A stretch of 64,000 bases of DNA from Ascaphus truei (GCA_036426205.1 WSYH01000857.1:54312-118311); one strand, 5' to 3'; shown: positions 42,108 to 55,029, numbered from the stretch's first letter. Numbers and translations: made by a program. The notes: a model not told the origin generated them from the sequence alone.

Positions 42108-45100
42108 TTTGATGACAAACCACAAAATGGTCAGCTGCCCATCCTGCCCTTCGCGACGACAGGGATAGACAGCCTCCCGCGTTAGCATATTTTCAAGGGA
42201 TTTTTACTGTTTGGTTGAACAACACTGCGGCAGGAGTTCAATTTTTGTTGACGCAAATCGAACGTTCATTGATATAACTCATAGCAATTCAAACTGTCCC
42301 GGAGTGAAGTCATTTTTTTGCAGTAACAGATCACAGTATCAGTTAAATATATAATAAATGTTTTTCTCTTTTTACAGTCTACTTAAAAGCAAAAAGAGGT
42401 GTTGGCTATTAATATGCAAAACTAGCTTGTGAAAATAAAGTGTAAAAACACTTTTGATAGCTTTGTGCTTTCACATTTTGGTTGACAACGTAGATTGTGT
42501 CTTTTACTTTTTTTTTTAACAGATTTTTAAGGATTTATTGAAGGCCAAATCAGAACAAAAAATATATATTCGTGGCAGCTCTGCCGTAAATAGTTATTCA
42601 TGAAAAGTAGCAGTCTGTGACTCATAATAGTCTTTCTTATTCCAATTAGGTATCATTGTGTCTTTAAAACTGCACTACAAGCTAGAAACATATAGATGCT
42701 GCCAACCTTATTGTGTTTAACACCGGGGCAGCCACACGACTGCAACCATCACTGCACCAGTGCAGGAGGATTATTTCTGTGGGGATTGCACCTAAAATCA
42801 TAGACCCCGGCAGCGATGTTGCAGCAGCACAATCTCCAGAGCCATAGATTTAAGCTTCTTCAGCTGCAACTCCGGCGGTCCTGCTACATCTGTACTATAT
42901 ATTGGAGCTGCAATAAACTGATGGCTTTAATTTGCAGAGCTTTCAAATATGTTTTTTTTTTTTTAAAAAAAGCTTCATTAGGGACACTATTATGCAGTTC
43001 CCAACCATGGAGACATCTGTCAAAAGAGGCCTGGTGGAGGGTGTCCACGAAAGTGCTTGTTAGAGGGGTCTTTTGAGACTGGTAGAAGGCAGACACCGCC
43101 AAGCTGAGCCACCAGAAGGCACCCTCTGGTTGGTCCCTTCACTGGTCTCTACCAAGGCCCCTCCATTTTTCTAGGCATACTCAGTCTGCCCCCACCCCAA
43201 GTTCAATCAAGGCTCAAGGGTTTGGGCTTGAGGGGCTCCACTAGTTTATACTTTGCCCATGGCCCTCTGGTGCTTTAAAGTGACAGCCATTATTACACAA
43301 TTTTTTACACATTGTCATACAAATTGCTATTATTTTTGTGCAATTTTCAATGAAAAGAAATGGAATAGTAAAGTGCCAAATCTTGGAATTTTTAAGAAGG
43401 AAAGGGGCAATAATATCGACATCAGTACATTGATTACCTTTGATTCAAACTTGTTATTGTTTTATAAATAAATAATTATCCATTAGAACTGTTAGTGCTT
43501 ATATTTAATAAATACATACCCCCCTCCATAGCTTTGTCTTCTCATTTGCTACAGTTAAGCATACACTGAAGCATAAACAACTCAATGATAGAAACAGTTC
43601 AAACAAAAAACAAAAACAAACAGGAATTGTGCTTAATAATGACATTAATAATCTACCTGCAAATCTATTTGCTTATAATGACCTATCTACAGTCTATGAA
43701 AGTCTTTATTTTGAAAACTGAGTTTGCTGCTGCATAGAATTCTAGGTACACATTTGCCTACAGATTTTTATGAGAATATTTCTACAGAAAATATAAAATA
43801 AAACATGCAGAAATAATGAAAAGAATCATATTATTAAAGCTCTCCTCACATCTGTTCACAGCAGGGGCTGTTCTTGTCATCCCATAGACTAGCTATTGTA
43901 AAATAGAGGGATCAGAGGAATATGTGATGCACACATTTGACACATTTACAGTATTTCTATTATAATAAAAGTGACAAGCTGGGAATCTTGATGGTAGAGA
44001 ATCTTCTACCATGAAATTTAGGGCAGCTATTAAAAAAAAAAAAAAAAAAGTTTAAACTGGACATACAGTATCATGCTCTGTTTCATTTGTTAGCTCTGAG
44101 GGACAATAGCACTTATAATGACACAGAATACCAGGAATATTTCATTGCTCTTCATCTAGAAAGTGCTATTCACATATATTTCAACTCAAACAAAAGACTA
44201 TTTTCTCAGTGAATTAGTGAAAGATGCACAACAGGTCAATATTTTAATGATCTATTCACTAGCGGCATATTGCCGGCAATCAAAACTGCTTTTTACTGCC
44301 ACTATTTTTACTGGCAATCTTTTTAACACAGTGCATGCAAATGACCATGTTAATGAGTAATTAATGCTAAATTATTTATTCACGTGCAACTCAATAAAAT
44401 CTGATAGTTATAAAAAAATTACCACTTGTTTTTTTATCACCTACGCCAGGCTCGCTTTAGGTCGATTCTGACTATGTATATAATGGCTACTATTAAAGAA
44501 AGATATGTCAAAGAGATACATACATTATAGAGCGATCCTATATATGGTGTACCACTGTTGACTAAATGTTGAGATAAATTAATAGAAAATAAAACAACCT
44601 TTATTACATCAGAGTACTAAATAACAATGTACTTTAAGATACATTGGGAATCAAATTAGACTGCTAGATCTACCAGATCTAAAAATACAAAAATACAAAT
44701 AAAGGTGTTAGCTGTGACAACTTTGCAGGTTCTTTTCTCTCATATGAAAGACAGGAAACGTAGGGTTCACTTATCAGGTTTATCATCAATAGACACCAAA
44801 CAAACAAGAATAAAACAAAATACCTAACTCCCCTCTGGAGCGCTAGCTACCACTTTGTTAACTACTATCTACAAGCTGGAGAGCTAAGCTCTTTACCAAC
44901 ACAGAACCCTGTATTTGTGTAAGCAGCAACACCTGTAGCTCTCTCTGACATTGTCAGTGTGTGACACTTGTCCAGGAAACAGTAGGAGCTAGGGAGTTAC
45001 TTGTACTGCTTTATTAAAGTAGCAGCTCATTAACTAGTCCCCAAGTGAGGAAAACGGGTTCCAGCCAATGAAGGTGCTGGAGGGTCCTAAATACCTCCTT

Positions 45101-45240
45101 TTAAACACTCCACCTTTGGCTACTTCACATAGGTCAGATTCATCACATTTCCATAAAGTAGAAATATTATCTAATTGTTAAAACAAAAAAATTATGTGTG
45201 TTAATAGCGAAAGAATAAGTAGTGATTCATAAATAATTCC
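42108..45240. other. No gene seen
   Basis: Mostly AT-rich. A less AT-rich block at 42,720-43,270 and another at 44,770-45,130 look like old repeats. A poly-A run lies at 44,032-44,049. Frames are short and without domains. Confidence 0.4.
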
Positions 45241-45889
45241 ACGATCCTAAATAAGGCACTTTTATTTTGTCTATAAAGTTGTTATAACGGTAAAATGGAG
45301 ACGAATTCACGGACCTCTGCACAAAGTTTAAATGTCCTGGTCACTTGACATGTGAAATTTAAACAATACAGGGAGATACCGGCACCCCATACCGGGGCCT
45401 GTAACCCAGGAAGCAGGGGGTTCCCGAGGATGAAATGGTTGTTGTTCAGTTCCAGAGACCCCTTGCTTCAATACTGTGTTAAAATAAAATAAAAGCAGCT
45501 TCATTACTTTAGCGGCTAATGATGGGGTTAAACTAGAGTACCTGGTTTAATCGGAGTAGGGGGTGGGTGAAGAGGGTAGTTGCCCCAGAGCGGGTGGTTA
45601 GGCCTACAGGAAAGGTTGTGGGAGGGTTTAACCCATTCATTAACTTAGTGGTAGAAACCCCTCCCGCTACCCATCCAAGATGCCTAACAACTCACCCTGG
45701 GGCAACTACTCCCAATAAACATTAAAATACAACAACCCTACTAACCACCCCCTCTACTCCCAACAACTCTCCCTCTCCCACACATACAGTGAAAAATGCC
45801 TATTACCAAGATATGGATAATAGCACCTTTGCTCGTTCTCCTCATCTTCAGTGGGCACAAACAGTAAAATAAAAAAATAAAAGTGTGGA

Positions 45890-46125
45890 ATTGGTTCCCA
45901 CGATCTGATTGGCTGAAATACCATGTGACGCCGGCCATCTTGGATTTAGTGATGTCATCTTAAAGGCAAATGAAGCACAGCCATTCTGATTGGCTGGCAT
46001 CATTCCCTTTAAGTGACGTCATTTAAAAATAAATAATTAAAGTCGGAACATGGTTTTAACAGCCAATCAGGTGGCTGTTAACCCTTTTGAGGCTAAACGT
46101 GATGTCACAAGCCCTATTTAAGGCC
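45890..46125 (+). promoter_or_regulatory. Diverged CCAAT/CRE/TATA-like core, element C
   Basis: CTGATTGGCT words, TGACGTCA at 46,014-46,021, CRE-like TGATGTCA at 46,100-46,107 and CTATTTAAGG at 46,114. The order is conserved but sequence identity to A, B and D is lower. Confidence 0.35.
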
Positions 46126-47482
46126 ATGATTTATGGTCTATTTAAGGTCATTTGAGCCCAAGAAGATGACGAGACAACATCGGTTGGGATTTACCATGTG
46201 GCTTTTTGGATTGACAGATGAAGATAGAAGATAAAGAAGATCAAGAAATGGTGACATATGAAGATAGAAGAAGGTGATTAAAGAAATAAAAAAGAAGATT
46301 TGGGTACCTGATCCTGATCTTCATGGCAAATGGCATCGGATGCTATTGGAGGCCTCCAAGTTACATAAGCTTCCTGTTTCCCCGGGAGTCGGAGGGCCAC
46401 CGCTTCTAATGGTAAGTAATATATTGAATGTTTGTAAATGTCTCTTTTTACAGTTTTTTTCATTGGATGTGTTTTTTTTTGGGGGGGGGGAGGCACATTG
46501 TCTGATAATATATTAATCTGTACCACTTTAGGGTACAGATTAGTACATTATTATGACAATATTTGGGGGGCATTTCTGGCTTGGTATTGCTGTTGGTTTT
46601 TTTACTTTCAGTTTCTTATGTGGATGTCATTGTTTTTTTTTTTTTCCTGCTTAATGGTAATACAATGTTTGCTATTGGTGTTCATTTGTAGTTAATGTTG
46701 TATTATGTTAGCTAACGCGTTTTATGGTTATTTCAGATATTGTTTGAATTTATTTCTTTGTATTTTAATGTTTACATTAATTCATGAATGTTGTAGTAAT
46801 TAATTGGTTTGATTGGTTAGTGTTACTATTAATTTTGAGTTGGTTTAGTAATAATGTGGTTGGATTGGTTACATTATAACATAATTCGGAGTTGTTTTAG
46901 GAATTAATTGTTTTGATTGGTTAATGGTTTAATTAATTCATTGTTGATGTTATTGCTTGTATTCATTGGATTAGCTGGCTACTGTTTTATTTAGTGAAGT
47001 GTGTTTTTTTGGAGTTTAGTTATGTTTTATTATTGTGTGTCTTGTGTGTTAATGTATTGTAATTGGGGTGCCTATTGAGTGCTATAGAGGCTTATCATGC
47101 CCATATTATTATTATATGGGTATGATGTACCACTATACTACTCAATGGGTACAGGGTGGGTATAGTCAGTCAGGGGTGGGGGCTTAGACCTCCCGGGTTT
47201 GTATCGGGTCAGGGTGGGTTAACCCCTTAATGACTATAGCGGTTAGTAACCGCTAAGGTGATTAAGGGGTTAGGGGCCATTAGAATGTATTTAGTATGTA
47301 CTGTATTCTGTGTATGCTTTCTTGCTACGGAGGACAGAAGGACCTGCTGTGTAAGTATAACTGTATTTATTTACTTTATTTATGTATGCTAATGCAGTGT
47401 TTAATAATGGGCAAATAATCTATTATCCATATCTGGATAATAGTTATTTTGCCCATTACTGTACTGTATGGGTTTGGGCGGA

Positions 47483-47502
47483 GGGGGGGGGGGGGGGGGG
47501 GG
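47483..47502. repeat. Poly-G tract (20 bases)
   Basis: Lies between the TTATCC hairpin and the long hairpin of element C. At the same place elements A and B have shorter G-rich runs (3,820 and 27,610). Confidence 0.95.
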
Positions 47503-47564
47503 AGGCGTGTATTGATGTTTATTAAAATGTTTTTAAATATAAATTTCTTTCATAGTGTAGATGT

Positions 47565-47805
47565 ACAGGGGGTCTCTAGATCTGAACTGCGTTGGTTTCA
47601 GGTCCAGGGACCCCCTGCTTCCCAGGATACAGGCCCCTTTATGGGGTGCCGGTATCCCTCTGCATTGAAATGTCCCGTGTCACGTGACCGGGACATTTCC
47701 TTGCATAGGAGATACCGGCACCCCATAAAGGTGCCTGTAACTCGGGAAGCAGGGGGTCCCTGGACCTGAAACCAACGTGGTTCAGCTCCGGAGACCCCCT
47801 GCACA
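47565..47805. repeat. Long hairpin in element C
   Basis: Arms with CAGGGGGTCTCTAGATCTGA and its approximate mirror ending CCCCCTGCACATC, enclosing CTGCTTCCCAGGATACAGG inverted repeats around GTCACGTGACCGGGAC. Confidence 0.85.
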
Positions 47806-48097
47806 TCTACACTATGATAGAAATTTATATTAAAATAAATAATTTTCGGACGACATTTCCGCTGTGAGAGGCGGCTCTCTCAGAGCCGCTCTCTCTGCAG
47901 CAGAAATGAATCGCCGGTTTAGGCCTTTTCAGAGGCTCGATGCTCTCGCTGGCAGCAACTCGCCCGTTTTGGGAATTTTGCTATCACAGGTAATTGAGGC
48001 TTTCTGAATACCGTGATAGCAACCCCCCAAAAAACGGCATTTTAAATGCCCATGCGATAATTTTTATCAACCTTCTCTGAATGAGGCCCTTATTTGT

Positions 48098-48905
48098 ATT
48101 GCATTACTAGCCCCTCAGGCATCAATAGGAGTAAAATACTTTCTATAATGATAATTATTTAATTATCCTAAAGATTAATGGAGGAAATAGGGCTTGTGAC
48201 TACCTCATACACTGTATCTCCTCCATTATCACTAAATACTTGCAGGCAAGTTAAGTAATTTCCACATGTCTATGGATTCATCTTATACCGTATGTGCAAT
48301 CTATGATACTTATTTTTTTCATTCTTTTTTAAAAGTAGTCATTTGTAACAAGGCACAATTTTTTCTACAGATATTATTTCCTAAAGTTTTTTCTTCATGC
48401 TGTAACAATCTTGTGCAAACTGCATCTGTACTCTGTTATATTTTCTATATATTGTATTAAAGTATGGCCAATATTTTTCTCAATATATATATAGCTGTTC
48501 TGACCCTATTTGAACAATATAATTACAGTTTGTTTGTGCAAATTTAATTTACATTTACTGTACATAGTCACAACAGATTTCCGAATTTTTTTGTAATTTT
48601 CTCAACATGAATTAACATGTGCAGCAGTTTTGCTAGCAGTGCTAACAATTACTAAATTATTTATTTATTTATAAAATGTTTTACCAGGAAGTAATACATT
48701 GAAAGTTACCTCTCGTTTTCAAGTACTGTATGTCCTGGGCATAGAGTTATGATGACAAATACATGGTTACAAATACATAGTTATAATGAGTGAAAAGGGT
48801 TACAGTACATTATATCCAAGACATTGCATGCAGTTAAAGATAATTTGTATTATAGGCGTATATAATAGTTACAGACCAAATTAAAATGTGAAACAGCTTT
48901 AGTTT
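48098..48905. repeat. AT-rich DNA and an amphibian-type interspersed repeat
   Basis: 48,098-48,650 holds no recognised gene. From about 48,651 an (ATTT)n tract precedes TTTACCAGGAAGTAATACA and TACCTCTCGTTTTCAAGTA, a repeat I associate with frog genomes, probably the 3' end of a SINE or LINE in minus orientation. The family name is uncertain. Confidence 0.4.
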
Positions 48906-50813
48906 TGAAAAAACTTAGGGGGCTATGCACTAAGCTCCGTTAAGTCACTTTTAGAGCGCAAAGTGCTCTTCGATCAGGATTTTTGGCTCAACCCGATGCA
49001 CTAAGCAACGCAAACAGGCACTTTGCGCTCTAAAAATGACTTTTTTCAGGGATTTTTTCTAAGTCCAACTTTGCTCGATCGCAGCCCTGTTTGCGTGAAA
49101 TTCTGCACTTAAGCGGGATGCACTAAGCAACGCAACCTTAGCAAACACGAAAGTTGAGTTGATTAGAACACGTCAGGTCAGAGTAGACGCAAAGAAATCT
49201 GGACTTAGAAAAAATTCTGGGTTTTTATTTTTGCATGCACAAAACCCATACAGCAGGCCGGCGGGTGTCCCTGGCTGACTCCGCAGGGGTCCTGACGGAG
49301 CCCAGGGTCACGCTTGTGTCCCCGGCTGACCCCGCAGGGGTCCGGGGGTCCCCGGCTCACCAAACAGGGGTCCCCACGGGAGTGCGGGGGTCCCTGCAGG
49401 AGTCCGGGGGTCCCCGCGGCCATCCCGGGGTCCCCACGGGAGTCCCGGGGTACCCGCGGGCCTGCGGTACCAATGTTGCACCTCCAAAAATAAAAAACAA
49501 CCATTCTAACTAAATACACCCCCTAACACATACTATACAGTAATGGCCAAAATTACTATTATCCAAATATGGATAATAATGCATTTGGCCATTTTAAATA
49601 CATATAAATTACAATAAAAACAATAAAAACATTTAACACTTATGTTTTACAGGCACCCACGATGAAGGCCGTCTTCATCCTCATCTTCATTCTGCCCATG
49701 CCCCTACGATGCTGCAAAACATGCACAACAATTACAATAGCCAATGTAATGTCCCCTAACCCCTTAATCACCATAGCGGTTATTAACCGCTACAGTCATT
49801 AAGGGGTTAACCCACCCTCACCCACCACTCGGGTGGCCTACATACCCTTCCACTCTAACCCCCCACCCTGTGAGGCCTAACCACCCTCACCCACTACCCA
49901 CAAGGGAGGCATACCCACATACCCTTGGGGCCAATACACCCCCCTCACCCCCAACAGCTACAGTACAATAATGTGCCAAATAACTATTATCCAGATATGG
50001 ATAATATATTATTTGCCCATTATGAAACACATAAAACATCCACAAATCAAAACATGAATTTTTAATCTTAAAACCACCACATTGCATGTTAAAATAAATA
50101 CAGCAGCCATTGCAAATATAAAAAAAAACAAAATGCAGCTAAGCAAATGTCACACAATTGCATTGTGTGTACATGATGCAATTAATCAGTGCATCATATA
50201 ACACTATGCAAAATATATGTAACAATAAAATATACTATCAACAATGTCCCAACAATGTCCCCTAACCACCCATGCCATCCTGAAAATCAATTAGAAACAT
50301 CAATACAATTAGCATCAGTCAATTAATCCATTTCCTCAAACAATTAAAATACAATACAAATCAATTATACAATTCCTTATTCAATTGCTAAAGCCAAACC
50401 ATTGCCAAAACAATTCTAATTTAAAGTAACCACCTTCATTCTAATGTAAGTACCATAAAGAAGCCTTTAGCTAAATACAAACTACATTATTCACAACAAT
50501 GACAAAATAAAGCTGCTAAATACATTATCCATACATGAAAAGAACCTTAACATGAGCCAAACAATCACTTATTATCCCTGTATGTCTATCCATACAGAGA
50601 GATAAACATAACATACAGGGGCAATAATACAGCATCAAATACAATGCATTTACATACAAAATTCACATACAATACACCCATTCATTGTCCGTGAATGTAT
50701 TATATACATAGATACATTAACGGACATTAAATGGGAGTGAAAAAATAAAAGACATGCATGAAAAATCATAAAAACCTGTAAAAGTAAAAATAATAAACTT
50801 TTCTTTTCTTTAC

Positions 50814-51065
50814 TCACTCTCCAAAATCCAAGCGAGCCGGAAGCACAGGAACCAATCCACAGGTAAGCCATAAAATAAAAAAGCATAACAAATCCACGTC
50901 TGTGTCTTCTTTCTTCTTTGGGGTCTTTTGGGGTCTACTGGGGTCTTCTTCAATCTTCTTCAATCTTCTTCCGGCTTCTTCCGTCTTCTTAGGCCACGCC
51001 CTTTTTCTCTTCTTAGGAGGGGAGATGTTCCCTCCTCGGCGACTAGCTTCAAAATGAGGCGACAT
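50814..51065 (-). CDS. Small basic ORF with PPKKRKR motif, element D
   Basis: An 83-codon frame 5 bases after TATAAAA (51,070-51,076, minus) and near CRE-like TGATGTCA (51,083-51,090). It begins MSPHFEASRRGGN, then PPKKRKRAW and Lys/Glu-rich sequence, and stays open to a splice-donor-like AGTGAGTA. It is close to 25,735-25,992 with length differences in the Lys/Glu-rich part. Function unknown; could be a first coding exon. Confidence 0.35.
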   Translation of the reverse strand: MSPHFEASRRGGNISPPKKRKRAWPKKTEEAGRRLKKIEEDPSRPQKTPKKKEDTDVDLLCFFILWLTCGLVPVLPARLDFGE

Positions 51066-51380
51066 AGGCTTTTATAGGCCTATGATGTCACATTTTTGTC
51101 AAATGTTTCACACGGTCCTGATTGGGCCGTGAAAAACATGTGATTTGTCCGATGAAAAAAAATGATGACATCATTTAAAGGCAATGAAAGCACAGCCAAT
51201 CAGAATGGCTTCGCTTCAATTGCCTTTAAGATGACGTCATTAAAAGAAACTTGGCCGGTCTCACATGGTACGGTAGCCAATCAGAGCGTGGGAAATACAT
51301 CCCAACTCTGATTGGCTCTAGTACCATGTGACAGGCTTTCAAAGACGTCCAATCCGTTCTCCCCCAAGCCTCTGTCACAT
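51066..51380 (-). promoter_or_regulatory. CCAAT/CRE/TATA core of element D
   Basis: TATAAAA, CRE-like TGATGTCA, TGACGTCA at 51,232-51,239 and CCAAT boxes at 51,195, 51,278 and 51,312 (inverted) follow the same order as in element B's left arm. Confidence 0.45.
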
Positions 51381-51390
51381 GGTCTACTAG

Positions 51391-51955
51391 CCCTTGTGAG
51401 CTCTACCCAATAGGAAGAGCCCAGGGTCAAATGGGATTTTGAGGTCTAAGATCCTCTCTAGCCAATCTTTGATTGTACGCCATAGCGGAGCTAGCCGAGG
51501 GCAAGACCACAGCATATGTAACAGATCAGCGGTGTCTCCACATTGTCGTGGGCACAATGGGGAGTATCCTTTAGTACATTTTGATAGTTTGAGTGGGGTC
51601 AGATACCACCTCATCAGGGCCTTATATGCGTTCTCCTTTAATGTTGTACATATGGAGCTCTTGGCAGCTGCTGTTGCTATTTGGGTCCATTCATCCACTT
51701 CCAAAGTCTCACCTAGATCCACTTCCCATTTTATCATGTACAGTAACCTAGTTTGTGGGAGACCTTGGTGTCAGAACCGACTACTTCTCTATACAACTGC
51801 GATGTGAGTCCCTTACCAGTTGTCTCTCTAAGATAGAGCTTCTCAAATGTCGTCAATGGGGGTGTGGGTTAGATTTATTATAAAATGCTCTGATCTGGAG
51901 GTATCTAAAAAATTCTGAGTGATGGAAAATTTTATCTCACCTAATTTGCTCAAAT
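51391..51955 (-). pseudogene. L1 ORF2 C-terminal fragment
   Basis: The minus-strand frame 51,737-51,387 contains WYLTPLKL and the zinc-knuckle CPRQC, LLHMLWSC, spaced C-X3-C-X7-H-X4-C as in L1 ORF2 proteins. Upstream, in other frames, FFRYLQIR is recognisable to about 51,955. The end is cut at 51,390, before the natural C-terminus. It could be the tail of the L1 at 56,925-61,380, but about 1.5 kb of RT and following sequence would then be missing. Confidence 0.8.
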
Positions 51956-52416
51956 TAACGAAAAAAAGACGGTGCAAAACAGCGCTAAAAATTAATATAA
52001 ATGATAACAATACTTGAAATAAATATTGCAGGCAGCCTGGCAAATACTGACTGTACAGTCAGAAAATGAACCACAGAGAAAAGAAAGAATTGCCGGCGCC
52101 AAATCAGTCCTTTAAATAATAATAACCAAACCGTCTCTTGAAAAGTCCCAAAAGTGTCCTTGAACAAACAGGCAGTGAAGGGGTCAATGAACGGCTCACA
52201 CCAAATAATAGTGCAATATGTAAAAAAGAGAAGAAAACAAACAGATAATGGTGCAGTACGCCAAAAAAGTTGACATTAAAACATTAAAAACTCACACATG
52301 ACAAACATAACACACAATGACAGACAGACAATAGCAAGGCTATAATCCTAACAAAAAGCTATTTATTAACATTGAAATACTGGGTCCGGAGGATACAGCA
52401 CTTATGTCCAGAGGGG
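51956..52416. other. Unassigned repeat-like sequence
   Basis: AT-rich sequence between the L1 fragment and PLE copy d, with no frame of note. It could be the target or another short element. Confidence 0.35.
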
Positions 52417-52702
52417 TAAAATTGAAACCCTACTTACAGGACAGTAGATAGTAAAAGCAGTGAAGCTGAAGATCGCTCAGGTGCTCCTCTCTGATGATAA
52501 CTGGAGCTCCTTTAGGGATTGCCTCGTGTGGGGGATGGATGTTGGGTCGCACGAAAACCGGAACTTCCGGGTGGATGTGACGTCACACGCCGCGGTGTTA
52601 CCGAAATCGCTGCTCCTCTTCCTCTCCTTTCCCCCCACAGCCTACACAACTGCTGCCAATATCCTCCACAACCAAACAGACAGCTCTAAAAACAGAATAA
52701 TC

Positions 52703-52748
52703 TCCCAACGACGTTTCATGCACATGCATGCACTTCCTCAGGGGGTGT
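52703..52748 (-). ncRNA. Hammerhead-like motif in PLE copy d 3' region
   Basis: Minus strand CTGAGGA (52,735-52,741), a TGCA-based stem II and GAAAC (52,713-52,717), followed by GTCGTTGGG. Near-identical to the copy c motif; stem I is weak. Confidence 0.4.
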
Positions 52749-53020
52749 GACTTGCCCTGACAACCAGCAGTTTATATACACTGCATGGGTGGTTCTAATT
52801 GGCTAATTAGATGACACAGTGTTAGTTTAACCCATCAATTGCCATGGTGAGAGCTAGACAACATAAAAGCTTGCTAAACATACATTACACAACATTAAAC
52901 AGCACATAAAAACATTAAAACATTAAAACATTTAAAATTGAATCTTAAAATAATAAATAGTGGGGCTGACAGAAAATGAACATAATATATCATATTATAA
53001 AAAGGCTTTTAATTCAAAGT

Positions 53021-53629
53021 CTACTGTATGTTCAGCCCTCTAGGGAATAGTGTTTTTAGTTCGTAAATCCAGTATGCTTCACGCATACTTGCCTGTCTTA
53101 ATCTACTCCCACCTCTTAGACTGGGCTGAACCACTTCAATGGCCTGGCAGCGCAAACCTTTAAGATTTTTATTATGGCACAAAAGAAAATGATGGGAGAC
53201 ACTATGTGTGACCAATCCTTTCTTGATGTTATAAACATGCTCATAGATGCGTCTCTGGAAGGTTCTCCCAGTTCTGCCAATATACTGCAAGCCACAAGGG
53301 CATTGAAGCAAGTATATTACAAAGGTGGAATGGCAATTAATAAATGTCTTGATGGGATAGCTTCCAGAGGTTACATTAGATGTAAAATGTTTAGCATTCA
53401 TACTGTAGGAGCAAGCCACACATTTCGCACAAGTGAATAATCCTTTTGAACCCCCTATCTTTTTCAGTTTCTGTTGCTTAACTGGACAACTCGGGGCTAA
53501 TTTAGATTTTAAATTATTAGCCTTAGAGAATATAATTTGGGGTTTTTCTGGGAGAATGTCCACCAATATATCATCTTTTAACAAGATGGGCCAATATTTG
53601 TTTCTAATCTGTTTTATTTTAGGGGCCAT
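53021..53629 (-). pseudogene. PLE copy d, cysteine knuckle and GIY-YIG endonuclease
   Basis: A 202-codon open frame. Residues about 66-82 hold CAKCVACSYSMNAKHF, the PLE Cys/His knuckle. Next come FVIYLLQCPCGLQYIGRT, the GIY-YIG pair, RRIYEH with the expected Arg and Glu-region helix, and the typical end SMREAYWIYELK. The domain itself is uninterrupted, but upstream linkage to the RT is lost by frameshift. In intact elements it makes the target nick. Confidence 0.85.
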
Positions 53630-55023
53630 CTCGTTATACTGGGTAATAAAAGCAACTTTATTATTACATTTTTCTGTTGTGTCTTTTTTCTTATTATTAT
53701 ATTTGAGTAAAGTATCTCTTTCTATTTTAGTAACTTGTTCAAATGCCTCATCTAAGAGACTCTCTGGATACTTTCTCTCAAGAAATTAACTTTTTAGGTC
53801 TTTTGCCTGCATTTTAAAAGTCTCATCCTCAGAGCAATTGCGCTTAAGGTGCACTAACTGGCCCTTAGGGTTATTACGCAGCCATTGTGGGTTGTGCTGA
53901 CTATCTGCACGTAGATAATTATTAGCTTGTACTGGTTTGAAAAAAGTCCTGGTGTGAAGTGTATTCTGATTAATATAAATGTGTAAATCTAAAAAATCAA
54001 TGTGCTCAGTGCTGTGATTGCAAGTAAATTTAAGGTTGTGATGATTACAATTTAAATAAGTGCAAAAGGCATCTAGTGAGGCTTGACTGCCTGACCAAAC
54101 AAAAACACATCATCAATGTAGCGCCGCCAGAGCACCAGGCCCACCCCTAGAGGACAGTTGTTCCAAATAAATTCCTCCTCCCAACTGTCCATAAACAGAT
54201 TGGCATAATTAGGAGCAAACCTCGTGCCCATAGCGGTGCCACATTTCTGAATGTAATAACGTGAATTAAAGGTGAAATAATTGTGAGTCAAAATAAACCA
54301 AATACTATCCACCAAAAAACTCCTTTTAATTGAAGAATAATTATTTCTATTTTCCAATATACGAGACACGGCTTGGCAGCCTAGTTTGTGATGAATCACA
54401 GCATATTAAGATGTAACGTCAGCCGTAGCCAATATATAACCAGGCTGCCATTCCAGATCTTTCAAAATTTGTAATATATGTGTCGTGTCTCGCAAATAGG
54501 ATTTAACACCAGTGACTATAGGTTGTAAGTGATGATCAATAAATTGGGAAAGATTAGAAGTAAGTGAAGAAATACCAGAAATAATAGGTCTACCAGGGGG
54601 TGAAGTAAGACTTTTATGAATTTTAGGTATAAAGTAAAACAAAGGAGTGCGAGGAAACTGAATAGACAAAAAGTCAAACTCATCCTGACATATAGCCCCA
54701 CTATTCAAGCCAGTAGTCAGCAGATCCCCTAATTCTGCCTTAAAAATGCACCAAAGGGTCACATGCAAGGGGAGGTATGTGGTCCTGTCTCCCAATAGTT
54801 TCCTGGACTCTTGTATATAATAGTCCTTGTCCATGACCACAATGTCTCCACCCTTATCTGCAGACTTGATGACAATAGAAGCATTACTTTCCAAACTCTG
54901 AACAGCCTCTTTCTCTTGAACATTAAAATTATCATGCCTAATTTTATATGTTCGACACGAATTCTCCAGATCCATATTAACCATCTCCACAAAGGAACTT
55001 ACAGTACCAGATGTCCCTGTCAA
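53630..55023 (-). pseudogene. PLE copy d, reverse transcriptase
   Basis: 55,023-54,406 encodes SADKGGDIVVMDKDYY, FYFIPKIHK and PGRPIISGISS, up to a TAA in the ADVTS-Y motif. 54,399-54,073 continues with QKCGTAMGTRFAP and LWRRYIDDVFLF, so the catalytic YIDD is present. Then frameshifts lead through an NPQWLR-NPKGQ-like linker to 53,629. The in-frame stop at about 54,403-54,405 sits in the RT catalytic core, so the copy cannot make full RT. Confidence 0.85.
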
Positions 55024-55029
55024 AATTTA

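Larger units (their letters stand above)
45243..48089 (+). mobile_element. Element C: palindromic-family copy
   Basis: The left arm (about 45,300-45,860) is shortened and carries family blocks in inverted order. The promoter-like core is at 45,890-46,125. A splice-donor-like GGTAAGT lies at 46,410. Short palindromes lie at 47,218-47,272 and 47,404-47,462, and the long hairpin at 47,565-47,805. The right end CTGAATGAGGCCC closes at 48,089, matching the Harbinger terminal GAGGCCC. The left end is not defined. Confidence 0.5.
48918..51390 (-). mobile_element. Element D: single complete arm of the palindromic family
   Basis: It starts with the terminal motif GGGGGCTATGCACTAAGC and runs through a GC-rich minisatellite (49,260-49,470), an acidic exon-like block (about 49,650-49,711, minus), short palindromes (49,756-49,810, 49,965-50,015), a basic ORF (50,814-51,065) and the promoter core. 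It breaks at 51,390, just past the palindrome centre, in CTACTAG, where L1 sequence begins. It shows that a full arm is about 2.4 kb. The opposite arm is missing. Confidence 0.65.

Noticed and set aside
37209..48097. Possible single 10.9 kb element: ACAAATAAGGGCC at 37,209 is mirrored at 48,085-48,097
   Set aside because: The flanking TAA and TTA are not direct repeats, and the interval holds unrelated MITEs, an LTR and plain AT-rich DNA; the two ends more likely belong to elements E and C.
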